The translations under genes were made by a program, and so were the position numbers. Shown here piece after piece: positions 50,101 to 58,688 of a stretch of DNA of 64,000 nt; the stretch's first letter is position 1; each line of letters opens with the position of its first letter. Below the pieces are notes generated by a model that worked only from the letters and a program-made list of their open reading frames with translations, did not search any database and had not been told where the DNA came from. Source of the DNA: UBA7672 sp044224605 (GTDB taxonomy: Bacteria > Pseudomonadota > Alphaproteobacteria > Caulobacterales > Hyphomonadaceae); assembly GCA_044224605.1 (NCBI GenBank), contig JBGAKC010000026.1, positions 5,486 through 69,485 on the forward strand, read 5' to 3'.

Positions 50101-51800
50101 GCCGCTTCCGGTTCCGGCGCCTCTTCGTCCGGCCGGCCGATCAGACCGCGACGTTCAACTTCGCCGGCGATCCACGCTGCAATAGCCTTATTCTCAAGGC
50201 CGATTTCGGTCAGCAGGTCGGTGACGAGTTCGACGCCACGAGGTTCAGCGTGGGCGAGGTGGGCGCGGAAGCCCATGCCGGCCTGGCGCACGCGCTCCGA
50301 CCCCGTCGTCACGGCGACAAAACGAGGCGGCGGCTTGGCGCCAGGCGGTAGCGTCAATTGAGGGATGGCAAGCCCGGAGGCGCCCAGCACGATGGCGCTC
50401 GCGCGCGCGGCGCCGATCGTTTCCATCAGGCGTGCATCTTTCGCATCGCCGAATACGACGGTGTAGCCATCGGAAGCCGCCATCACGAAGCGCTCGGGGT
50501 CGGATTCCACGGCGACATAGGGAATGTGGTTGTCGCGAAGGGCGTCGGCGACAAGGCGTGCTTCCGGGGTCATGCCGAAGACGAGGACAGGGTTTTCCTC
50601 GGCGGCGTCTACGGCGTTGGAAGCGACGGATTTCGAGCGTTCAGCGATCTGCTTGGCAATGTGGAGGCCGAGCGCCGTCCAGATCGGCGCGGCGATGAGC
50701 GTCAGGGCGACCGCGGCCGTGATCACGCTCGACCAGTTTCCAGGCATCGCAATCGAGATCGACGCGATGCCGACCACGACCAGCGTAAACTCCGATCCCT
50801 GACTCAGGAGAAAGCCGAGTTGTGTCGCGCCGGGAACGCCCCAGCCGTTCAGACGAGCCGCCGCGAATACCACGACAGTTTTCACGATCATGATCACCAG
50901 TGCGGTCGCCAGCACTGCCGGCCAGATATAGCCCATCGCCGGCACGTTCACGCCCATGCCGACGCTCATGAAGAACAGGCCGAGCAGCAGTCCGCCGAAC
51001 GGCTTGATCTCGTTCTGCACCACATGGCGATAGGGTGTGTCGGACACGGCCATGCCGGCAAGAAACGCGCCCAGCGTCAGCGAGAGCTCGGCGCGGGCGG
51101 TGGCGGCGCTGGCAGCGAGCACGATGAACAGCGCAACGACGGTGAACGTCTCGCGGTTATCGGTGGCGGCGAGTGACCTGAAAAGCGGGCGGACGACGAA
51201 GCGGCCTGCAGTGATTGCAAGAGCAAGCGCAAGCACGGCCTTGCCGAGCACGATGAGCGCTTCCATGCCAAGCATGTTGGGATCGCCGCCAAGCGATGCT
51301 GCGAAGGTGAGGATGAAGATCGCCACGATATCCTGCGCGACCAGCACGGCCGTGGCGGACCGGCCCATCGGACAGCCGGGCTGGTTGCGATCGTCGAGGA
51401 TGCGGGCGACGACGGCCGTCGATGACAGGGCCAGCGAGACGCCGACGAGCGCTGCAACCGGCCAGGCAAAGCCCAGCAGGTAGCCCATCCCCGCGAAAAC
51501 GCCGCCGCACAGGATGATCTGCAGCGGCGCGAGGCCGATCATGTCATCGCGCCGGGTGCGGATCTCGCGCAGCGAAAAGTGCAGGCCGATGTCGAACATC
51601 AGGAACACCACGCCGAGATCAGCGAGGAAGTGGGAGGTCTCGTTGTTCTGGACGAGGCCGAAGCCGGAGGGCCCGATCACCACCCCCGCCACGAGGTAGC
51701 CTACGATCGGGCTGAGACGGACGGCGCGGGAGGCGAGGGCGGCGGCAAGGCCCGCCCCGAGATAGATGATGGCCGGCTGAAGGGTTTCGACTGCAGTCAT
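50097..51800 (-). CDS. Kef-type monovalent cation:proton antiporter
   Basis: 567 residues. The N-terminal CPA2 membrane domain (about 1-385) has LVAGVVIGPSGFGL, LSSTAVVARIL (the discontinuous helix region) and VAQDIVAIFIL with the ion-binding Asp. A C-terminal TrkA-N/RCK domain (about 405-530; NPVLVFGMTPEARLVADAL, FGDAKDARLMETIGA) binds nucleotide and gates transport. This architecture matches YbaL/KefB. Ion specificity (K+ or Na+) is not resolved. No KefG-type ancillary gene is adjacent. Confidence 0.92.
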   Translation of the reverse strand: MTAVETLQPAIIYLGAGLAAALASRAVRLSPIVGYLVAGVVIGPSGFGLVQNNETSHFLADLGVVFLMFDIGLHFSLREIRTRRDDMIGLAPLQIILCGGVFAGMGYLLGFAWPVAALVGVSLALSSTAVVARILDDRNQPGCPMGRSATAVLVAQDIVAIFILTFAASLGGDPNMLGMEALIVLGKAVLALALAITAGRFVVRPLFRSLAATDNRETFTVVALFIVLAASAATARAELSLTLGAFLAGMAVSDTPYRHVVQNEIKPFGGLLLGLFFMSVGMGVNVPAMGYIWPAVLATALVIMIVKTVVVFAAARLNGWGVPGATQLGFLLSQGSEFTLVVVGIASISIAMPGNWSSVITAAVALTLIAAPIWTALGLHIAKQIAERSKSVASNAVDAAEENPVLVFGMTPEARLVADALRDNHIPYVAVESDPERFVMAASDGYTVVFGDAKDARLMETIGAARASAIVLGASGLAIPQLTLPPGAKPPPRFVAVTTGSERVRQAGMGFRAHLAHAEPRGVELVTDLLTEIGLENKAIAAWIAGEVERRGLIGRPDEEAPEPEAA

Positions 51801-51869
51801 GTTCGTGTCCCTCCCCCTGCCAGGCGCCTGCTGCTGGTTCGCCGATCCCCCTTAACGGACGCCTTCCGG

Positions 51870-51915
51870 AACGCCTGAAAACGGAAAGAACCGCCGCGGT
51901 CGCCCGCGACGGTTC
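51870..51915 (-). terminator. Rho-independent terminator of the porin gene
   Basis: On the minus strand AACCGTCGCG, GGCGAC, CGCGGCGGTT (51915-51890) forms a hairpin with one mismatch, followed by CTTTCCGTTTTC. It lies about 60 bases past the porin stop. Confidence 0.7.
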
Positions 51916-51973
51916 ACTGTTTCCGACGGCATGGCCGTCAGGCAACCGTTATTTCAGCCCCTAGCGACTGAAA

Positions 51974-52675
51974 CTACATGGCCTTCTTGATCGAGAAGAT
52001 CACGCGGTCGTCGTAGATCGACACGTTGTCGATGTCGGTGCCGACATAGCGGAGGTCGAAGCCCAGGCCGGCGGCCGTGTAAGTGCCGCCGATATTGTAG
52101 GTGGTGTACTGGTCTTCGCCGGCGAAGAAGCCGGCTGTGTCGACAGTCTGCACGCCGACTGCGCCCGAGAAGGAGAGTTCGGGGCTGACCGTGTAGGCGC
52201 CGTTCACTTCGTAATAGACACCGTCGCCCGAGTCGCCGGTGAATTCCGGCGAGTAGTAGATGGCGCCGCCCAGGGTGAATTCCTTGGAGAGGGCGATGGA
52301 CGGCTTGATGTAGCCTTCCCAGTAATCGAGCTCGGCCGCGTCATCCGACGCGCCCGGATAGAGGTAGCCGATCACGCCGACGTCGACGTTGACGCCGCCG
52401 ACGGCGAACTTGTAGCCGCCGTAGACGTCAAGTTCCATGTTGGCGCCGCCGGTGCCGAAGTTGATGTTCGAGGCCCAGGCGCCGGCATAGAAGCCCGACG
52501 AGCCGAAGGTGGCGTCGAAACCGCCCTGGATGGCGGGGCTCTCATCCGTCTGCGACACGCCACGGAAGGCGTAGTCCGTGGCGAGGGCGACGTTGCCGGA
52601 AATGGTCACGTCCTGGGCGAAGGCGGGGGTAGCGGCCGCCGCCGCAATGGCTCCGAGAACCAGAAGATTGCGCAT
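51974..52675 (-). CDS. TorF-type putative outer membrane porin
   Basis: 233 residues. The signal peptide ends PAFAQD (about 21). The mature beta-barrel begins with VTISGNVALATDYAFRGVSQ and TDESPAIQGGFDA, the hallmark of the TIGR02001/TorF putative porin family, and alternates aromatic and polar residues in strands such as GFYAGAWASNINFG. It belongs to a group found next to TonB systems and transporters; substrate unknown. Transcribed alone. Confidence 0.88.
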   Translation of the reverse strand: MRNLLVLGAIAAAAATPAFAQDVTISGNVALATDYAFRGVSQTDESPAIQGGFDATFGSSGFYAGAWASNINFGTGGANMELDVYGGYKFAVGGVNVDVGVIGYLYPGASDDAAELDYWEGYIKPSIALSKEFTLGGAIYYSPEFTGDSGDGVYYEVNGAYTVSPELSFSGAVGVQTVDTAGFFAGEDQYTTYNIGGTYTAAGLGFDLRYVGTDIDNVSIYDDRVIFSIKKAM

Positions 52676-53016
52676 TAGAAAGTCCCTTTCCCCTCATGTT
52701 GAACCGACCCGCTGCACGCGGACTCAAGAGCGGACACGCTGGGGCACGCGACCGTCTTCGGCCCAAACCTTGGCGACTGGGCCGGACACACGCGAAGTGC
52801 TTAGACAAAAGCCGCGCACACGTGTTCGCATCCGCACAAATTCATGACAGCGTGTAGGGAAAGCGCCCGATTTTTAGGCGCCAGAGGTGCGGCAACTCGC
52901 GCAAGTGGAGAGCCGAGTGGGCCCTCATTACAGGCATTTCAGGGAAGAATCCGTCGGCGGCAGGACGATTCGGAAATCCCTGTTGCGGAAAGCCCGTGCC
53001 GGCGCCATCTGGCGGC
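52676..53016. other. Intergenic region between porin and queF
   Basis: 341 bases between divergent genes. It must hold both promoters, but no good -35/-10 pair is visible. A weak GCGCC/GGCGC inverted repeat flanks a T-rich tract near 52860-52885. No preQ1 riboswitch motif was found ahead of queF. Confidence 0.45.
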
Positions 53017-53484
53017 ATGAATTCACCTTCAAATCCTTCAGGCCTGACACAGCTGGGCGGACAGGCGCCTCAGCCGGCATCACCTGACCAGGCTGTGCTC
53101 GAACGCGTAGCAAATCCTCACCCAGGCACGCTCTATCTCGCGCGCTTCACGGCGCCGGAGTTCACCTCGCTCTGCCCGGTGACCGGCCAGCCCGATTTTG
53201 CGCACCTCGTGATTGATTATGCGCCGAAGGATTGGATCGTGGAGAGCAAGAGCCTGAAGCTTTATCTCACCTCTTTCCGCAATCACGGCGCCTTCCACGA
53301 AGACTGCACGATCTCGATCGGTAAGCGCCTGGTCGATACGTTGTCGCCGACATGGCTGCGTATTGCCGGCTACTGGTATCCGCGTGGCGGCATGCCCATT
53401 GACGTGTTCTGGCAGACCAGCAAGACGCCTGACGGGCTCTGGGTCCCCGATACGGGCGTTGCGCCGTACCGGGGGAGAGGATAG
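53017..53484 (+). CDS. queF: preQ0 reductase QueF
   Basis: 155 residues from ATG 53017, the short QueF form. NADPH-dependent reduction of the nitrile preQ0 to preQ1 in queuosine synthesis. The thioimide-forming Cys and proton-donating Asp are in PEFTSLCPVTGQPDF (Cys53, Asp60), the substrate Glu in WIVESKSLKLYL, and the His-Glu pair in FRNHGAFHEDC. The C-terminus has WYPRGGMPIDVFWQT. It is followed 11 bases later by the MOSC gene, so the two may be co-transcribed. Confidence 0.95.
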   Translation: MNSPSNPSGLTQLGGQAPQPASPDQAVLERVANPHPGTLYLARFTAPEFTSLCPVTGQPDFAHLVIDYAPKDWIVESKSLKLYLTSFRNHGAFHEDCTISIGKRLVDTLSPTWLRIAGYWYPRGGMPIDVFWQTSKTPDGLWVPDTGVAPYRGRG

Positions 53485-53494
53485 GCCCGCGCAC

Positions 53495-54256
53495 ATGCAT
53501 GGGACCGTCGCCTCGATGTGTCGCCACCCGGTGAAGGGGCTCACGCCGGAACAGCTGTCGTCCGTGCGGCTAGAGGCGGGCGCGTATTTTCCGCACGATC
53601 GTCTCTATGCGATCGAGGTCGGCCCTTCAGGCTTCGATCCTGAAAATCCCAAACACATTTCCAAGCAGCGTTTCACGGTGCTTGCGCGCTTTCCGGCGCT
53701 GGCGCGGATCAAGACGCGGCTCGATGATGCGACGGGCACATTCCACCTCGGCGACGCGCATGGTTTCGGCGTCGAGACGCGGCTGCACACGGAAGAGGGC
53801 CGCGCCACGGTGGAGCGCTTTCTGCAGGCCTTCCTTGGCGAAGAAGCGCCTGGCAAACTCCGCGTGCTCGAGAGCCCGCAGGGCTATCGCTTCATGGATC
53901 ACCCGCAGGGCTACATCTCGGTGATGAACCTCGCCAGCGTCCGCGCCGTGGAACAGGCGATTGGCCAACCGGTCGATCCGCTACGCTTTCGCGCCAACAT
54001 CTATGTCGATGGGCTGAAGCCGTGGGCGGAGGATGAGTGGATCGTGGGGCAGAGGATGCAGCTAGGCGCGGCGGGCCTCGCAATGTTCAAGCCGATTGTC
54101 CGCTGTGTGGCGACGCATGTGAACCTCGACACGGGCGAGCGGGACATCGACATGGTGGGCCAGCTGCGTGAGCATTTCGGCCGCGATACGCTCGGGAACT
54201 ATTTTTCGATCATCAAGGACGGGGCGGTGAAGGCGGGAGACGTATTCTCCGCCTGA
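53495..54256 (+). CDS. MOSC domain protein
   Basis: 253 residues from ATG 53495. The N-terminal MOSC beta-barrel domain (about 5-100, VASMCRHPVKGLTPEQLSSV, HDRLYAIEVG, KQRFTVLARFPALARI) and the MOSC core (about 105-250; ESPQGYRFMDHPQGYISVMNLASVRAVE, FRANIYVDGLKPWAEDEW, FKPIVRCVATHVNLDTGERD) contain the conserved Cys near 205. MOSC proteins bind molybdenum cofactor or handle hydroxylamine-type N-compounds. Exact substrate unknown. Convergent with slyX. Confidence 0.9.
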   Translation: MHGTVASMCRHPVKGLTPEQLSSVRLEAGAYFPHDRLYAIEVGPSGFDPENPKHISKQRFTVLARFPALARIKTRLDDATGTFHLGDAHGFGVETRLHTEEGRATVERFLQAFLGEEAPGKLRVLESPQGYRFMDHPQGYISVMNLASVRAVEQAIGQPVDPLRFRANIYVDGLKPWAEDEWIVGQRMQLGAAGLAMFKPIVRCVATHVNLDTGERDIDMVGQLREHFGRDTLGNYFSIIKDGAVKAGDVFSA

Positions 54257-54466
54257 TCACCAGTGCGGTGGGGGAGGCTCGTCGCCCGGATCGGGGCCAA
54301 GCGCCAGTTCGGCATTGGCGAGCCGGTCCGTCAGCACGGTGATGTCGCGCTTGAGACGGTCGATCTCCTTCCACTGCGCCGTGACGGTGGCGTTCAGATC
54401 CTCGATCACATGCTCCTGATGCGCGATCCTGATTTCGAGGGCGTCAAGGCGGGATGGTTCGGTCAT
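54257..54466 (-). CDS. slyX: SlyX family protein
   Basis: 69 residues from ATG 54466. A mostly coiled-coil protein (LDALEIRIAHQEHVIEDLNATV) ending in the family tail PPPPHW, usual SlyX size (about 70). Function is not established. Divergent from prmC and convergent with the MOSC gene. Confidence 0.9.
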   Translation of the reverse strand: MTEPSRLDALEIRIAHQEHVIEDLNATVTAQWKEIDRLKRDITVLTDRLANAELALGPDPGDEPPPPHW

Positions 54467-54511
54467 GCCTGTTCTTAGGCCCTCGCGATCCGCCATGCTA
54501 CACCCCGCGCC

Positions 54512-55363
54512 ATGACACTGCACTGCACATGGCGAGACATGATGCGCGAGGCCGTCCAGCGCTTGGCCGCCGCGGGCATCGAGCATCCGGCGCGTGACGC
54601 GCGCCTGCTGATGGCCCACGCTCTGGGCATCGAGCCGATCGACGTGATCGTGCGCGAGATGGACAATATCGATCCTGTCGGGCTTGGCGCGTTCGAGGAG
54701 GCCGTGCAGCGGCGCCTTGCGTACGAGCCGGTCTCGCGAATCCGAGGATGGCGCGAATTCTTCGGGCGGCGTTTCATCATTACGCCTGACGTTCTGGACC
54801 CACGCCCGGAGACCGAGTTGCTGGTGGAGCAGGCCCTGAAGCGCCTGCCGCACAATGGCCGGGTGCTGGATCTGGGGACGGGTTCCGGCTGCATCCTGCT
54901 GTCAATCCTGTCGGAGCGGAGGGATACGGATGGCGTGGCGCTCGACATCTCGGCTGCGGCGCTCGAGGTCGCCCGACGCAATGCCGAGGCGCTTGGTGTC
55001 ATGGACGGCGTGACTTTCCTTAAGGGCAGCTGGGAGAGTGAGCTTCCGGGCCCCTTCGACGTCGCGCTCTCAAATCCGCCCTACATCCCGGCTGCAGATG
55101 TGCCGAGTCTTGCGCTTGATGTGCGTGGGCATGATCCCCACATCGCTCTCACTCCAGGCGGCGATGGTCTGGATGCCTATCGCGCCATACTCGCCTCCAT
55201 GCCCCGTTGGCTTCGTCCCGGGGGCGCAATTGGGTTCGAGTTCGGTATCGGTCAGGCGGGGGCGGTTTCCGCCCTCATGTCCTATGCAGGTCTCGAAGCG
55301 GTCGAGGTCTTCAATGATCTGGCCGGCATCACGCGCGCTGCATTCGGTCGCAGGCCGGGCTAA
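54512..55363 (+). CDS. prmC: Release factor glutamine methyltransferase PrmC
   Basis: 283 residues. Methylates the GGQ glutamine of release factors with SAM. The N-terminal helical domain (about 1-80) is followed by the methyltransferase: RPETELLVEQALKRL, motif I VLDLGTGSGCILLS (about 117) and the catalytic NPPYIPAADV (about 187). The ATG at 54512 follows a weak Shine-Dalgarno. prfA is not adjacent here. The DUF4167 gene downstream is its usual alphaproteobacterial neighbour. Confidence 0.95.
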   Translation: MTLHCTWRDMMREAVQRLAAAGIEHPARDARLLMAHALGIEPIDVIVREMDNIDPVGLGAFEEAVQRRLAYEPVSRIRGWREFFGRRFIITPDVLDPRPETELLVEQALKRLPHNGRVLDLGTGSGCILLSILSERRDTDGVALDISAAALEVARRNAEALGVMDGVTFLKGSWESELPGPFDVALSNPPYIPAADVPSLALDVRGHDPHIALTPGGDGLDAYRAILASMPRWLRPGGAIGFEFGIGQAGAVSALMSYAGLEAVEVFNDLAGITRAAFGRRPG

Positions 55364-55576
55364 CCGGCGTAAACCATGAGCAATTCCCGTGGAATCTCCT
55401 CATGAATTCGCTTGGCGGCCCGTGGCAAACAGGCTAGCGTCTCTAAGTACGGACTGCAGGCGAATCCCGGGATATAGCCCCGGGCTAATCAGCCAGCGTC
55501 CGGTTGGGTCTGCTGATGGCAGACCGAAATCCGTCCAATTGGGGCGATTGTACTCTGAAGATCAGGGAATGGTTTC

Positions 55577-56263
55577 ATGAAGCGTCAGCGGGGGCGCGGG
55601 CGTAACAAGCCCGGCGGTGGTGGTGGTGGTGGCGGAAGCCACAATCACGGCAACCGATCGCTTGAGAGCAACGGGCCCGACGTGAAGATCCGCGGCACGG
55701 CCGCGCAGATCTACGAGAAGTATTCGCAGTACGCCCGTGACGCACAGTCCGGCGGCGACCGCGTAAAATACGAGAACTACCTCCAGCACGCCGAGCACTA
55801 TTATCGCGTGATGGCGGCGACGATGCCGCGCGAGCGCCTGCTGGCGCAGCAGAGCGGCGAAGGCGGCATGATGCACCAGGGCCAGCAGCCGATGGGCGAG
55901 GGCGGCAACGTCCAGCCGATCGAGGGCGGCGTGCCTGGCGGCGAGGCGCCGGACGCGCTCAAGGTCATGGACAATGTCGGCAGCGATGCTGACGACGGCG
56001 ATGACGACTTCGACAACGAAGGCGAGGAAGCCGCCGGCGAAGCTGTAGAGGCGCAAGGTCAGGACGCCGCGCAAGATAACGCCCAGGACAATCAGGGCCA
56101 TGAAGGTAGCGGTCGCGGCCGTCGCCGGCGCGGACGCCGGCGTCACCATGACGGTGACCGGTCAGGCGGCCCTGGGGGCAGCGGCGGCGGTGGCGGCGAC
56201 ACGGAAGCCCGTTCGGCGCTCGACAGCCTTGCCCGCAAACAGGGTGCGCTGGCCGGCGGCTGA
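55577..56263 (+). CDS. DUF4167 protein
   Basis: 228 residues. A basic RGRG/Gly-rich N-terminus, then the conserved core VKIRGTAAQIYEKYSQYARD and RVKYENYLQHAEHYYRVMA (about 35-80), followed by long acidic, Gln-rich and finally RGRRRRGRRRHH basic low-complexity segments. This is the alphaproteobacterial DUF4167 type, probably RNA-binding by composition; function not known. 213-base gap after prmC, ending in a strong terminator. Confidence 0.9.
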   Translation: MKRQRGRGRNKPGGGGGGGGSHNHGNRSLESNGPDVKIRGTAAQIYEKYSQYARDAQSGGDRVKYENYLQHAEHYYRVMAATMPRERLLAQQSGEGGMMHQGQQPMGEGGNVQPIEGGVPGGEAPDALKVMDNVGSDADDGDDDFDNEGEEAAGEAVEAQGQDAAQDNAQDNQGHEGSGRGRRRRGRRRHHDGDRSGGPGGSGGGGGDTEARSALDSLARKQGALAGG

Positions 56264-56288
56264 TCGCCTGATGCAAGGATTACGACAG

Positions 56289-56317
56289 CGGGCCATGCGA
56301 AAGCGTGGCCCGTTTTT
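56289..56317 (+). terminator. Rho-independent terminator after the DUF4167 gene
   Basis: CGGGCCATGC, loop GAAA, GCGTGGCCCG, then TTTTTGTGTT: 10-bp stem with one G-U pair and a T-run 25 bases past the stop. Confidence 0.93.
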
Positions 56318-56368
56318 GTGTTGGGCGGGCGGTTTGACGAAGGCGTCCGGCGGGCGGACACTTCCAAG

Positions 56369-56875
56369 ATGGGCAAGACATCTGCTGTCGTTGGGTCGAC
56401 CCTGTTCTTCTTCCTCGCGCCGGGCGTGGTGGCGTTCCTGCTGCCCTGGCTGCTGTCGCAATGGCCGATCGAGCCGATGTGGCGGGATATTCCTGCGCTG
56501 GCGTGGGTGGGCGCCGTTGTCGGCGTGATTGGCGTGGCGGCGCTGATCGAGTGCTTCGCAAGGTTTGCGCTGAAGGGGTTTGGAACGCCTGCGCCGATCG
56601 CGCCGACGACGCATCTTATTGTGACGGGACTCTACCGGTTCGTTCGCAATCCGATGTACGTCGCCGTGCTGGCGATCATCCTCGGGCAGACGCTGTGGTT
56701 CGCGAGTTGGGCCATCCTGGCCTACGCGGTCCTCATCTGGCTGAGCTTCACGACCTTCGTCATGTCATACGAGGAGCCGACGCTGCGGGCGTCGTATGGC
56801 GAAGAATACGCCATCTATTGCGCCAATGTCGGGCGCTGGCTGCCGCGTCTCGCGCCCTGGTCGCCGCCGGTTTGA
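56369..56875 (+). CDS. Isoprenylcysteine/phospholipid methyltransferase-like membrane protein
   Basis: 168 residues from ATG 56369; several membrane helices. The C-terminal half has the ICMT/PEMT signature VTGLYRFVRNPMYVAVLAII (about 93-112) and EEPTLRASYGEEYAIYCANV (about 138-157), including the conserved His/Arg-Asn-Pro loop. It probably methylates a membrane substrate with SAM, but isoprenylated proteins are not expected in bacteria, so the substrate is unknown. Confidence 0.82.
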   Translation: MGKTSAVVGSTLFFFLAPGVVAFLLPWLLSQWPIEPMWRDIPALAWVGAVVGVIGVAALIECFARFALKGFGTPAPIAPTTHLIVTGLYRFVRNPMYVAVLAIILGQTLWFASWAILAYAVLIWLSFTTFVMSYEEPTLRASYGEEYAIYCANVGRWLPRLAPWSPPV

Positions 56876-56927
56876 CGGCGGGGGCTGCATCCCCTCATAA
56901 AGGTCCTACGCAAGACGGGGGTTTGCG

Positions 56928-57320
56928 ATGCCTATACTCGCACTGATCGCGGCAGTCGTCGGCTTCATTGCCGTATGGTGGTGGCGGGCGCAGGCGATGA
57001 AGGGCGCAGCCGACAGCATGCTCGACGCTGCCGGCAAGGCGCGCGGCATGATCAGCCGGGCAAGGTTCAAGCATCGTGCGGGGACGTCGGTGCTGGCGGG
57101 CGTCGATACGCCCGGCATGGCGGCGGCGACGCTGCTCTACAGTCTCATGGCGCTGCGCCGCCCTGTCGTGCTCGCCGATGAGGACAAGATCGACCACATG
57201 CTGGAAACGACCTGCCGGATGAACAAGCAGGAGCGCGAGGACGCCATGGCGTTCGCAGGCTGGGCGTCGGGGCAGGTAGCCGACACGAACGAGATCGTGC
57301 GCCGTTTCCTGCCGCTCTGA
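56928..57320 (+). pseudogene. 5' part of a small membrane-protein gene cut by the IS element
   Basis: 130 codons: one N-terminal membrane helix (PILALIAAVVGFIAVWWW), an amphipathic segment and a helical body with MNKQEREDAMAFAGWASGQV, ending LPL before a TGA. That TGA (57318-57320) is the first three bases of the IS. The host gene continues beyond the IS at 58689, so the native protein would be about 175 residues. No family recognised. The truncated product may still be made. Confidence 0.8.
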
Positions 57321-57324
57321 TGGG

Positions 57325-57337
57325 GTGGACGCCCCCC
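57325..57337 (+). repeat. Left sub-terminal inverted repeat of the IS
   Basis: GTGGACGCCCCCC, matching the complement of the right repeat in 12 of 13 bases. It starts 7 bases inside the left boundary. Confidence 0.85.
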
Positions 57338-57394
57338 AACGGCATCGATGTGCCAAAGTGGAGGTGTTAGCTGCACCACTTGAAGGAGGCGTCC

Positions 57395-58423
57395 GTGGAA
57401 CAGGTTAGCATAATCGGGCTGGATATCGCCAAGTCAGTTTTTCAGGCGCACGGGGCGGATGCCTCGGGGGGCGTCGTGTTCCGCAAGAAGATCGCTCGGG
57501 CCAAGTTGCTGGAGTTCTTCGCTTCGCAGCCGCCATGTCTGGTGGCGATGGAGGCCTGCGGCGGAGCTCACCATTGGGGGCGCGAGATCGGCAAGCTCGG
57601 CCACGAGGTCAAGCTGATCGCGCCTAAATACGTCAAGCCGTTCGTCAAGCGCCAGAAGAACGACGCGGCCGACGCCGAAGCGATCTGCGAGGCGGCATGT
57701 CGGCCGACCATGCGGTTCGTGGCGGTCAAGAGTGAGACGACGCAGGCAAGTGGCCTGGTCTTCCGCAGCCGCGATATTCTGGTTCGCCAGCGCACCCAGA
57801 TCATCAACGCGGTGCGGGGGCATCTTGCCGAGTATGGCTTCGTCGTTCCGCAAGGCGCCGGGCATTTCAGGAAGCTGGTCGCGCATCTTGAAGATCCAGC
57901 CTCACAACTTCCCGAAGAAGCTCGCTCGATCCTGTCTCTCCTCACCCATACCGCAATGGGACTGGAGGAGAAGATATCCCTACTCGACAAGGAGATCGCT
58001 CGCCGTACGCAAGAGGATGAGGTCGCACGGCGTCTCATGACGATCCCCGGGGTTGGGCCAATTACCGCGACCGCAATCGCGGCCTTGGCGCCGCCAGCGA
58101 CGAGCTTCAGAAAGGGCCGGGACTTCGCCGCCTGGGTGGGCTTGACCCCCTTGCAGAAGTCGACCGGGGGAAAGCAAAAGCTTGGCGCGACCTCGAAGAT
58201 GGGAGAGCGGACCATACGTCGCCTGCTCATTATCGGAGCCGCCGCCGCGATCCATCACGCGGTGCGCCGAGGGGTTCCGCCGACAACCTGGTTGGGACGC
58301 ATGCTCGCACGTAAGCCTCGCATGCTGGTGACGGTGGCCCTCGCCAACAAGATGGCCCGGATCGCATGGGCGCTTCTGGTCAAGGGCGAGGACTTTAAAG
58401 CTCCGGAGGTGGCCGCGGCATAA
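57395..58423 (+). CDS. IS110 family transposase (recombinase)
   Basis: 342 residues from GTG 57395 (GAAGGAGG upstream); an upstream TTG is disfavoured. The N-terminal DEDD/RuvC-like domain has IGLDIAKSVFQAHG (first Asp), VAMEACGGAHHW (Glu) and VKRQKNDAADAEAICEAA (Asp pair). The C-terminal domain has RLMTIPGVGPITATAIA with the catalytic Ser expected in GTSKMGERTIRRLLI-type sequence (ATSKMGERTIRRLLI). This class uses a serine-tyrosine strand exchange guided by an element-encoded RNA. It appears intact. Confidence 0.95.
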   Translation: MEQVSIIGLDIAKSVFQAHGADASGGVVFRKKIARAKLLEFFASQPPCLVAMEACGGAHHWGREIGKLGHEVKLIAPKYVKPFVKRQKNDAADAEAICEAACRPTMRFVAVKSETTQASGLVFRSRDILVRQRTQIINAVRGHLAEYGFVVPQGAGHFRKLVAHLEDPASQLPEEARSILSLLTHTAMGLEEKISLLDKEIARRTQEDEVARRLMTIPGVGPITATAIAALAPPATSFRKGRDFAAWVGLTPLQKSTGGKQKLGATSKMGERTIRRLLIIGAAAAIHHAVRRGVPPTTWLGRMLARKPRMLVTVALANKMARIAWALLVKGEDFKAPEVAAA

Positions 58424-58672
58424 GCCGCAGCTCACCCCGCGAGGTCGTTGAAGGCGTAAGGTGGTCAAAGGAGAATATGGCGCAACGGTCGATGAGACGA
58501 GGTCAGGAAAACCAGTTTGGCCCTACGTGCCCAGAGCACGCCGCTTTGATGTGGTCCTGATCTTCGAACTCCCATATGGGCCCGCGGCGATCTTCTGGCC
58601 GCAACAGAGGCCGGACAGATGGCTGCACCCCGACTACGCGCTCAAATTTTTCTGAGAACCCTCTTGCACCGG
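58424..58672 (+). ncRNA. Candidate seekRNA/bridge RNA region of the IS
   Basis: The right noncoding end (about 250 bases) is where IS1111-type elements encode their guide RNA. It contains the hairpin CGTGC-CCAGA-GCACG near 58527-58541, whose loop lies in GCCCAGAGC (58529-58537), the exact complement of GCTCTGGGC formed when the IS is removed from its target. TTGGCCC (58517-58523), just upstream, complements GGGCCAA in the right target flank. Boundaries and secondary structure are not resolved by eye. Confidence 0.6.
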
Positions 58673-58685
58673 GGCGGGCGTCCAC
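58673..58685 (-). repeat. Right sub-terminal inverted repeat of the IS
   Basis: Reads GTGGACGCCCGCC on the minus strand, matching the left repeat except one base. It ends 3 bases before the right boundary. Confidence 0.85.
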
Positions 58686-58688
58686 AGA

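Larger units (their letters stand above)
57318..58688. mobile_element. IS110-family insertion sequence, IS1111-type
   Basis: 1371 bases. It carries one transposase gene (57395-58423), a short left noncoding end and a long right noncoding end (58424-58688), the arrangement of the IS1111 group. Sub-terminal inverted repeats, GTGGACGCCC[C/G]CC, lie 7 bases from the left end and 3 bases from the right end, as is usual in that group. No target duplication is seen; a TG dinucleotide is shared at both boundaries, leaving the ends uncertain by 2 bases. Its removal joins CTC to TGG and restores one reading frame across the insertion site. Confidence 0.9.

Noticed and set aside
52676..53016. preQ1 riboswitch ahead of queF
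   Set aside because: No H-type pseudoknot pattern or A-rich tail motif is visible in this GC-rich stretch.
55440..55520. CCCGGG inverted repeat between prmC and the DUF4167 gene as a terminator
   Set aside because: There is no T-run, and the arms are short palindromes common in GC-rich DNA.
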